Positions 39,862 to 46,054 of a stretch of 46,054 bases of DNA are shown in pieces; within the stretch, counting starts at the first letter, position 1; every line of letters starts with the position of its first letter. Source of the DNA: Mesorhizobium sp. LNHC252B00 (GTDB lineage: Bacteria > Pseudomonadota > Alphaproteobacteria > Rhizobiales > Rhizobiaceae); NCBI RefSeq assembly GCF_000502955.1, contig NZ_AYWO01000003.1, forward strand, positions 302,885 through 348,938, read 5' to 3'. A program made the position numbers and the translations under genes. Below the pieces are notes generated by a model, which saw only the letters and a program-made list of their open reading frames with translations, had not been told where the DNA came from and did no database searches.

Positions 39862-41268
39862 TCATCCCGTCCTCTGCAGCCCCTTGAACAAAAAAGTCCG
39901 GCCCGATCGGTAGTCGTAGTCCGGCTTCTCCCAGGCGATCATCTTGCCGGGGTTGAGCAGGCCTTGCGGATCGGTTTCGCGCTTGAAGGCAAGCTGCACC
40001 GCGTCGGTCTGCTTCATGCCGCCCTCTTCCAACGTGTAGCGGTGCGGGTTGAAGATCGGGCAGCCATTCTCCTCATGCAGGCGCACGATCTCGTCGAGCC
40101 GCGCCTCGGTGGTGAACTTGACCAGCGGCAGGCCGAAGCAGGTGATGTTGCCGTCCAGCCGCACGAACTCCAGATGCGAGAAAACCTCGCCCGGAAACAT
40201 CGCGTCCATTTTCTCGACCAGCGCCAACTGGTTGGGAAAGGGATAAAGCGATTGCAGATAGGTGATCGAAGGGTCGACGCGCAGCGCCCTCAGCGTCGTG
40301 TGATTCCACGCCAATTCATAGGCTGGCGGCAGGCCCTTTTTCTCCTCCGGCGTTACGGTGGCCGCGTTGAAGATCACTTCGCCGCCGGCACGGCGGGTAA
40401 AGGCCAGGAAGGCATCCAGCCCATGCCACGCCACCATGACCACGCAAATGCTCTGCCCTTCCCGAAGGAATTTCTGGTGGCGCTTGAAATAGAGCTGCGG
40501 CACGGGTGCCGCTATCGGTGTGATCAGCTTGGTCAGGATGCCGTCCTGGCAAGCAAGCGCATTGCCGTAGCGGGCCGCATCCATGAAAGTGTCGAAGCCG
40601 ACGATGACATCGACCCAATCGTAAGCAGCGGTCAGCGGCATCTCGACTTCGGTGATGATGCCGTTGGTGCCATAGGCATGGGTCACCTTGTGCAGGTCCT
40701 CGCCGGTGAGTTCGAGCGCTTTTGGCTCCGCTTCCATCGTCACCACGCGCAGCCGAAGCACATTGCCGAAATCGCGCAGGCCGCCGAAATTGATCGAACC
40801 GATGCCACCCGAACCGCCGGCGATGAAGCCGCCGATCGAGGCCGTGTTGTAGGTGGACGGCGACAGCCGAAGCTCCTGGCCGGAATGCGCCCGCGTTGCC
40901 TTGTCGATGTCGGCCAGAATGGCTCCCGGTCCGGTCACCACGCGACCTGGCGCGATCGACTTGATTTCATTCATCTCGGCAAGGTTGAGCACTACGCCGC
41001 CGGAGAGCGGCATCGCCTGCCCGTAATTGCCGGTGCCGCTGCCGCGCGGCGTCACCGGCACGCCATGGCGATGGCAGGCCGCAAGCACGCGGATCAGTTC
41101 GGCCTCGGTCTTCGGCGTCACGATCAAATCGCCGGTGACATGATCGAGCTGCTGCTTCAGCACCGGGCTATACCAATAGAAATCGCGGCTCTTCTGCTGG
41201 ACGATGGCCGGATTGTCGTCGACCTTCAGGCCTTCGAGATCGCGTTTGAGCGCCGAAACGTCCATCAT
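39862..41268 (-). CDS. FAD-binding oxidase (GlcD/lactate dehydrogenase type)
   Basis: A 468-residue flavoprotein. The PCMH FAD domain (about 40-215) has VPVTPRGSGTGNYGQAMPLS and STYNTASIGGFIAGGSGGIG. The FAD-linked C-terminal domain ends with the typical DPQGLLNPGKMIAW (about 440). Such enzymes oxidise 2-hydroxy acids. It begins ATGATG, overlapping the deaminase stop by 4 bases, so it may act on the product of that pathway. It is the last gene of the minus-strand operon. Confidence 0.87.
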   Translation of the reverse strand: MMDVSALKRDLEGLKVDDNPAIVQQKSRDFYWYSPVLKQQLDHVTGDLIVTPKTEAELIRVLAACHRHGVPVTPRGSGTGNYGQAMPLSGGVVLNLAEMNEIKSIAPGRVVTGPGAILADIDKATRAHSGQELRLSPSTYNTASIGGFIAGGSGGIGSINFGGLRDFGNVLRLRVVTMEAEPKALELTGEDLHKVTHAYGTNGIITEVEMPLTAAYDWVDVIVGFDTFMDAARYGNALACQDGILTKLITPIAAPVPQLYFKRHQKFLREGQSICVVMVAWHGLDAFLAFTRRAGGEVIFNAATVTPEEKKGLPPAYELAWNHTTLRALRVDPSITYLQSLYPFPNQLALVEKMDAMFPGEVFSHLEFVRLDGNITCFGLPLVKFTTEARLDEIVRLHEENGCPIFNPHRYTLEEGGMKQTDAVQLAFKRETDPQGLLNPGKMIAWEKPDYDYRSGRTFLFKGLQRTG

Positions 41269-42566
41269 TCCACCATCAGTTCGTCGAGTTCGGCATAGTC
41301 GGGCAATTGCCGGTCGATCGCCCTGCCGCCGCGCACGACAACGCGATCCGATTCGGGCCGCGACAGCAATTCCGTCCAGCTTCGACCTTTGAACACGATG
41401 AAATCGGCATCGCCACCAGCGGCGAGCGTACCGAAGCCGTCGAGCCGCATCACTTTGGCCGGCGTCGCGGTGATTGCTTGCGGCCAGTCGGCGACCGGAT
41501 GATCGAAATGCAGGATGCGCGTCGCCATGCGGTAGACCTCCAGCATGTCGAGATCGCCATAGGCATAGAACGGGTCGCGCGTATTGTCGGATGCGACCGC
41601 CACCGGAATGCCCCTCGCCTTCATCTCATGCAGCAGCGTCACGCCACGCCAGCGCGGCGTGGTGCCGTTGCCGCGCCGGTCCTGCAGATAGAGATTGCAC
41701 ATCGGCAGCGACACGACGGCCAGCCCCGCCTTCGCCACCTTGTCCAGCGTGTCCAGCACATCGAGGTCCGGCTGGCGCGCCAGCGAACAGCAATGGCCGA
41801 TGAGGATCTTGCTCTCGAAGCCGTTCCAAAGGGCGGCTTCCGCGATCTTCTTCAGCGATATGGCGGCAACATCGCCGGTCTCGTCGGCATGGAAATCGAG
41901 ATCGAGGCCATGCTTGATCGCCTGCGCGAAGACATGGTCAAGCAGCTCTTCGAGGTCCGGCACCATATAGGTGACGACCCCGAGCACGCCCTTCGCGGCC
42001 GCGACCCGCTTGGCCAGCCTGTCGAACCACTTCTTGTCGCGCACGCCCTCGATGCCGAGCAGGCAGGCGCCCTGCAACTCGATGCGGCCGTGCCATGCCT
42101 CGCGCATCGTCTCGAACACCGGCCAGGAGATCTCCTCCTGCGGTGCGACGCTATCGAGATGCGTGCGCAGCGCCCTTGTGCCATGGGCGTAGGCTGAACG
42201 CAGCGAAAAATCCATACGCCGCGCCACGTCCTCTGCGCTCCAGCGCGCGGCACGGTCGGCGCCGGTGGCGTTCAACGCACCCATGAAGGTGCCGTCGGGA
42301 TTGGGCATTCGCGGCCAGATATGGCCCTTGTCGATATGCGTGTGGCAGTCGACGAAGCACGGCAGCACTATACGGCCGGCGAGGTCGACGGCATCGGCAC
42401 GTGCCTTCGATTTGCCATGCGCTGCAATGCTGGCGACTTTGCCGTCGGCGACGGCAATGTCGCCCAGCGCGAAACCGTCACTGTCGTAAGTTGCAGTAAG
42501 GCCCGACGTCAGTGATTGATGAACACGGACGTTAGCGAGCTGATAAGAGCCGGAGGCTGGTATCAA
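41265..42566 (-). CDS. Cytosine deaminase-like amidohydrolase
   Basis: A 433-residue TIM-barrel metal hydrolase. FVDCHTHIDKGH (about 71-82) gives two metal His, DFHADETGD (about 224-232) further ligands and the catalytic Glu, GHCCSLA the next His, and VASDNTRDPFYAYGD the final Asp. It releases ammonia from cytosine, creatinine-like or isocytosine-like compounds; the exact substrate is not certain. The first start is a TTG at 42566, directly next to a half palindromic repeat, and no ATG is available nearby. An ABC transporter lies upstream. Confidence 0.85.
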   Translation of the reverse strand: MIPASGSYQLANVRVHQSLTSGLTATYDSDGFALGDIAVADGKVASIAAHGKSKARADAVDLAGRIVLPCFVDCHTHIDKGHIWPRMPNPDGTFMGALNATGADRAARWSAEDVARRMDFSLRSAYAHGTRALRTHLDSVAPQEEISWPVFETMREAWHGRIELQGACLLGIEGVRDKKWFDRLAKRVAAAKGVLGVVTYMVPDLEELLDHVFAQAIKHGLDLDFHADETGDVAAISLKKIAEAALWNGFESKILIGHCCSLARQPDLDVLDTLDKVAKAGLAVVSLPMCNLYLQDRRGNGTTPRWRGVTLLHEMKARGIPVAVASDNTRDPFYAYGDLDMLEVYRMATRILHFDHPVADWPQAITATPAKVMRLDGFGTLAAGGDADFIVFKGRSWTELLSRPESDRVVVRGGRAIDRQLPDYAELDELMVE

Positions 42567-42571
42567 GGCCT

Positions 42572-42620
42572 GCCCCCATCTGTCTTGAGGGGGAGATGTC
42601 CGGCAGGACAGAGGGGGGTA
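42572..42620. repeat. Half copy of palindromic element family B
   Basis: Bases 42589-42619 are identical to 39814-39844, a stretch of 31. The other arm is absent apart from a C-run and TCTGTC. It lies between the permease and the TTG start of the deaminase gene and might have displaced the original start region. Confidence 0.8.
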
Positions 42621-42644
42621 TTTCGCGCCAACATTATAGTCATC

Positions 42645-43496
42645 CTAGCGCTCCTGCTTCAGTGCGCTTTCATGCCAGCGCCGCAAGATGAGATGCGAAA
42701 TCAGCGACAGCACGAGGAAGATCAAAATGCCGGTGAGCGAGATCAAGAACAGCGCCGCGAACAGCCGCGGCGCGTTGAGCCGGTAGCCAGCCTCGATGAT
42801 ACGCGAGGCAAGCCCCGACGACTGGCCGGTGGTGCCGGCGACGAATTCGGCCACGACGGCGCCGATCAGCGACAGGCCGCCGGCGATCTTCAACCCGCCG
42901 AGAAAATAAGGCATCGCCGCCGGCAGCCTGAGATAGCGCAACTGCTGCCAGCGCGTCGCACCATTGAGCTTGAACATGTCGCGCAGATTGCGGTCGACGG
43001 AGTTGAGGCCAAGCGTGGTGTTGGACAGTATCGGAAAGAAGGCGACGATCCAGGCGCACAGCAGAAGCTTGGTCGTCTGGTCATTCACATAGATGTTGAT
43101 CAACGGAAAGATCGCCACGATCGGCGTCACCTGCAGCACGATCGCGAAGGGGAAGAACGACATCTCGACCCATTTCGATTGCGCGAACAGCACCGCTAAC
43201 CCGACCCCGCCGATGACGGCCAGAGCCAGGCTGAGGAAGGTGATGCGCAAAGTGACCAGCAGGGAGGAAAACAGCAGGCCGGCATCGTTGTAGAGCGTCC
43301 ACAGAACCACACCGGGGCGCGGCAGGATGTACTGCGGAATCTCGTTCCACACGCAGATGCGGTCCCACAGCCAGATCGCCAGGATCATGATCGCCAGCGG
43401 CAGCACCCAGCGGCCGATCCGCTCGAAGCGTTCCTGGCGCACCCGGCGTGCTTCCTCGGGGTCGAGTTCGAGCACCCTCTCGTCAATGGCCGTCAT
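42645..43496 (-). CDS. ABC transporter permease (SsuC/TauC/ThiX-like)
   Basis: A 283-residue inner-membrane protein with about six hydrophobic segments; the first (LPLAIMILAIWLW) is near residues 32-44. The EAA-type loop is around LNGATRWQQLRYLRLPAAMP. It pairs with the ATPase encoded upstream, whose gene it overlaps by 14 bases. The N-terminal 30 residues are charged and cytoplasmic. Confidence 0.87.
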   Translation of the reverse strand: MTAIDERVLELDPEEARRVRQERFERIGRWVLPLAIMILAIWLWDRICVWNEIPQYILPRPGVVLWTLYNDAGLLFSSLLVTLRITFLSLALAVIGGVGLAVLFAQSKWVEMSFFPFAIVLQVTPIVAIFPLINIYVNDQTTKLLLCAWIVAFFPILSNTTLGLNSVDRNLRDMFKLNGATRWQQLRYLRLPAAMPYFLGGLKIAGGLSLIGAVVAEFVAGTTGQSSGLASRIIEAGYRLNAPRLFAALFLISLTGILIFLVLSLISHLILRRWHESALKQER

Positions 43497-44310
43497 GGTG
43501 TGTGCCTGCTGTTGCGTTGATGGCCTTGACCAGCACATCGGAGGCCTGGCGGCACAGTGCCGCATAGTCGGGCGAGGTGCGAAACGCCTCGTCGCGAGGA
43601 TAGGTGGCCTCGATCGCGAGTTCGTCGAACACCCTGCCCGGCCGTGCCGCCATGATGACGACGCGGTTGGAGAGAAAGACGCTTTCGAAGACGCTGTGGG
43701 TGACGAACACGACGGTGAAGCGTTCGTCTTGCCACAGCTCCAGCAGATCATTGTTGAGCTTGAAGCGGGTGATCTCGTCGAGTGCCGCGAACGGCTCGTC
43801 CATCAAAAGCACACGTGGCTTGGTCACCATGGCCCGCGCAATCGAGACGCGCATCTTCATGCCGCCGGACAGTTCGCGCGGCACCGCGTCTTCGAAACCG
43901 GTCAGATGCACCCGCGCCAGCATTTCCGTTATCGCCGGTGTCGCCTTGGCGCGCGAAATGCCTTTCAGCCGAAGCGGCAGCCAGACATTGTCGAAGACAT
44001 TTGCCCAGGGCAAAAGCGTCGGCTCCTGGAAGACGAAGCCGATGTTCGAGCGGTCAAGCGAGCCGCCGCCGCGCCAGTCGAGCACGCCGGAGGTCGGCGT
44101 CGACAGGCCGGCGATCAGCCGCAGCGCCGTCGACTTGCCGCAACCCGATGGTCCGAGCAGGCTGAGGAAATCGCCTTCCCGGATCGTCAGGTCGACATCG
44201 CTCAGCGCCGTCACACCGTTGGAAAAAACCTTGCCGACGCCACGCAGCGCCAGAAGCGTCGAGGACGTGCCCGACGCAGACGGCGCTGGCGCCACTTTTT
44301 CCTGCATCAT
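43483..44310 (-). CDS. ABC transporter ATP-binding protein (SsuB/TauB/ThiZ-like)
   Basis: A 275-residue ATPase. Walker A GPSGCGKST (about 54-62), Q-loop VFQEPTLLPWANV, signature LSGGMKMR, Walker B VLLMDEPFAALD and switch His VTHSVFESV are all present. The ATG at 44310 (ATGATG) follows the substrate-binding gene by 11 bases. No strong ribosome site is seen there, so translation may be coupled. Confidence 0.9.
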   Translation of the reverse strand: MMQEKVAPAPSASGTSSTLLALRGVGKVFSNGVTALSDVDLTIREGDFLSLLGPSGCGKSTALRLIAGLSTPTSGVLDWRGGGSLDRSNIGFVFQEPTLLPWANVFDNVWLPLRLKGISRAKATPAITEMLARVHLTGFEDAVPRELSGGMKMRVSIARAMVTKPRVLLMDEPFAALDEITRFKLNNDLLELWQDERFTVVFVTHSVFESVFLSNRVVIMAARPGRVFDELAIEATYPRDEAFRTSPDYAALCRQASDVLVKAINATAGTHHDGH

Positions 44311-44321
44311 GCCGGGACGGC

Positions 44322-45326
44322 CTACTTCTTCAGCTCGAGCCCGACGCCCTTGTTGACGAAGGTCAGCGTGTAGGCCTTCTTGACGTCGATGCCGGCTGGC
44401 GTGACCTTGGCCTTGACCATCTTGTCGTAGAAGCTCTGGACCCGCGCATCGGTCATTGCGCCGATTCCGAGCTTTTCCGTGTCGCCGGAATCGGCCAGGC
44501 CGAACTTCTTCATCTGATCGATCGAGAACGCGATCTGCTCGTCGTTCATGTCGGGGTTGTCTTTCTTGATCATGTCGTTGGCGGCCTTGTTGTCGCCGTA
44601 GAGATATTTGTACCAGCCCTTGGCCGAGCCATCGACGAAGCACTGGACCACCTCCGGCTTCTTGTCGATCGTGTCCTGCATCACCTCGATCGTCGTCGCG
44701 TAGGTGTCCCAGCCATAGTCGGCCAGCAGGAACTGGTTCGGCACGAAGCCGCCTTCCTTCTTTACCGCGAACGGCTCGGAGGTGACGTAGCCCTGCTGGA
44801 TCGACTTCTTGTCGGCGAGGAAAGGAGCGGTGTTGTAGGTGTAGGGCGCGCGCTTGGAGGCGTCGAAACCGAGTTCGATGACCATCCATTGGAAGAAGGT
44901 CTGCACGCCCTCGTCGCCCAATATGTATTGGTCGGCGTTCTTCAGGTCTTCCCACTTGTCGAGCCCTTCGCCGGGGTGGGACATGATGACCTGCGGATCC
45001 TTCTGGAAGTCCGCCGCCACCACGCGCATCGGAATGCCTTGCTGGACGGCATCGAAAGCCGACAGGAGATTGCCGCCCATGTAGAAATCGATCTTGCCGG
45101 CAAGCAGCATCGGCCGACCGCTGACCTGCGGGCCGCCCTGCATGATGGTGACATCGAGGCCGCAGGCAGCGTAGGTGCCATCGGCCACGGATTGATAATA
45201 TCCGCCATGTTCCGGCTCGGCCAACCAGTTGGTGCCGAAGGTGACTTTCTCATTCGCAGCGGCACTCAGCGTGCCGGCTGCAAGCAGCGCCACCACCGCC
45301 GCCGAAATCTTCTGTTTTCCGTACAT
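44322..45326 (-). CDS. ABC transporter substrate-binding protein (NMT1/THI5-like)
   Basis: A 334-residue periplasmic protein with a signal peptide ending SAAANEK. VTFGTNWLAEPEHGGYYQSV is the NMT1/THI5 opening, a group that binds pyrimidine precursors and related small nitrogen compounds. Together with the deaminase it points to uptake and deamination of a pyrimidine-like or creatinine-like substrate. The ATG at 45326 follows AGAGGGTGGTG. It is the first gene of the operon, divergent from RidA across 266 bases. Confidence 0.87.
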   Translation of the reverse strand: MYGKQKISAAVVALLAAGTLSAAANEKVTFGTNWLAEPEHGGYYQSVADGTYAACGLDVTIMQGGPQVSGRPMLLAGKIDFYMGGNLLSAFDAVQQGIPMRVVAADFQKDPQVIMSHPGEGLDKWEDLKNADQYILGDEGVQTFFQWMVIELGFDASKRAPYTYNTAPFLADKKSIQQGYVTSEPFAVKKEGGFVPNQFLLADYGWDTYATTIEVMQDTIDKKPEVVQCFVDGSAKGWYKYLYGDNKAANDMIKKDNPDMNDEQIAFSIDQMKKFGLADSGDTEKLGIGAMTDARVQSFYDKMVKAKVTPAGIDVKKAYTLTFVNKGVGLELKK

Positions 45327-45592
45327 CGACACCACCCTCTGTTTGCTCCGGCGCGCCACGCGCCAAGCTCGACACCAAAGAATCAAGAAGCAAGACATAT
45401 GCCACCAGCGCCTTGCGCCGGGACCGCCCGCTTGCACCACAGCCATCTGCGAAAGCCGGACAAGGTCGTGCTGCACGAGAGGCATCGTGCCTATTTTTTG
45501 AACGCCTGTCCACAATCGCACCAGCAACATGCACCGCCATCTTGAATGCGTGACGGGTCAGGCCTTAGGCTGGCGGCATCCAGGAGATTGCC

Positions 45593-45976
45593 ATGTTCAA
45601 ATTCCTCACCCCGAAGTCGATCAAGCCGCCCTTTGCCCGCTACAGCCATGGCGTCGAAGTGCCGGCCGGCAAGCGGCTGGTACTGTGCTCGGGCCAGGTT
45701 GCCATTACGGCGGACGACGAGATCCCGGAAGACGCGGGGGCACAAGCCGAGCTCTGTTTCCGCAACATCGCCGCGGTGCTCGGCGAGGCCGGGCTGGCCC
45801 TCGGGGATATCGTGCGCATCAACGCCTATGTTACCGACCGCGCGCATCTGCGGCCTTACATGGATGTCCGCGACCGCCTGTTCTCCAGCCCCGCTCCGGC
45901 ATCGACGCTGATGATCGTCTCCGGATTTGCGCGGCCCGAATTCAAGGTCGAGGTCGAGGCGATCGCGGCTGGGTGA
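45593..45976 (+). CDS. RidA family protein
   Basis: A 127-residue protein of the YjgF/YER057c/UK114 fold. GKRLVLCSGQVAI, DIVRINAYVTDRAHLRPYMD and PASTLMIVSGFARPEFKVEV are the family pattern; the Arg in 'SGFARPEF' would be expected just before. RidA proteins remove reactive enamines or imines from PLP enzymes, or deaminate small compounds. An AGGAG site precedes the ATG. Next to a deaminase/transporter operon it may clean up reactive intermediates. Confidence 0.85.
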   Translation: MFKFLTPKSIKPPFARYSHGVEVPAGKRLVLCSGQVAITADDEIPEDAGAQAELCFRNIAAVLGEAGLALGDIVRINAYVTDRAHLRPYMDVRDRLFSSPAPASTLMIVSGFARPEFKVEVEAIAAG

Positions 45977-46031
45977 TCGACAGGCCGTCCTTCCCGCGCT
46001 AGGTCTGGCTGGTTGATCGAAGAGGCATGAC

Positions 46032-46054
46032 ATGACGGTTGCGAAGAAGCGCGT
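46032..46054 (+). CDS. Start of a further gene (partial)
   Basis: ATG at 46032 with AGAGG seven bases upstream, then MTVAKKR to the window edge. Too short to identify. Its place 55 bases after RidA on the same strand suggests a co-transcribed gene. Confidence 0.35.

Noticed and set aside
43483..44955. A possible fusion of substrate-binding protein and ATPase
   Set aside because: The first half is an out-of-frame reading of the binding protein gene; the ATPase starts at 44310.
1..46054. CRISPR arrays, tRNA or rRNA genes, insertion sequences, phage genes
   Set aside because: No regularly spaced repeats, no tRNA cloverleaf with a CCA end, no rRNA-like sequence and no transposase or integrase motif were found.

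Overview
The window looks like chromosomal DNA of a Rhizobiales alphaproteobacterium, most likely Mesorhizobium or a close relative. The evidence is the high GC content, the protein families present, and rhizobial-type palindromic intergenic repeats. No rRNA, tRNA, CRISPR array, integrase or insertion sequence was seen. The theme of the window is use of N-methylated compounds (glycine betaine, dimethylglycine, sarcosine and similar) and the one-carbon units they release.

Left part (1-8.5 kb): a plus-strand corrinoid/folate methyl-transfer module. It holds the C-terminal end of a B12-binding corrinoid protein, a DUF1638 protein, a stand-alone formyltransferase-like protein, a small 'virulence factor' family protein, a cysteine-rich MetV-like protein, a MetF-type methylenetetrahydrofolate reductase, a methyltetrahydrofolate:corrinoid methyltransferase, and a ferredoxin/ASKHA corrinoid-activating protein (RACo-like). 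A 22-bp palindrome lies directly before the methyltransferase gene. An entericidin-like lipoprotein, an epimerase pseudogene and a DUF4893 exported protein are interspersed.

Middle-left (8.5-18.4 kb): three very small proteins (two of them paralogues ending in a DUF1127-like motif), an HSL-type esterase, a LysR regulator, a GlxA/GbdR-type AraC regulator with two dyads upstream, a taurine/nitrate-type ABC transporter (minus strand), a beta/gamma-crystallin-like secreted protein, a DUF1194 VWA-like protein and an M50 site-2 protease-like membrane protein.

Middle-right (18.5-38.4 kb): a dimethylglycine-dehydrogenase-like flavoprotein with a GcvT-type folate domain (minus strand), a small exported protein, a large MscS channel, and the complete heterotetrameric sarcosine oxidase operon soxBDAG. 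Next come a nitroreductase diverging from an XRE-cupin regulator, then a tightly overlapped operon: flavoprotein (DMGDH-type), homocysteine methyltransferase, PLP aminotransferase, flavoprotein (DMGDH-type).

Right part (38.4-46 kb): two tandem NAD(P)H-quinone-reductase-like flavodoxin-fold genes, one with an apparent internal deletion. Beyond them is a minus-strand operon of NMT1/THI5-type ABC transporter, cytosine-deaminase-like amidohydrolase and FAD-linked oxidase, and a divergent RidA gene. Long palindromic intergenic repeats separate these blocks.

A plausible overall scheme (inference): a corrinoid methyltransferase encoded just upstream takes a methyl group from a quaternary amine. The methyl passes to tetrahydrofolate and is oxidised through MetF/MetV. 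The remaining dimethyl and monomethyl amines are handled by DMGDH-type enzymes and sarcosine oxidase, whose methylene groups also enter the folate pool. The GlxA-type regulator would sense a betaine-like compound.
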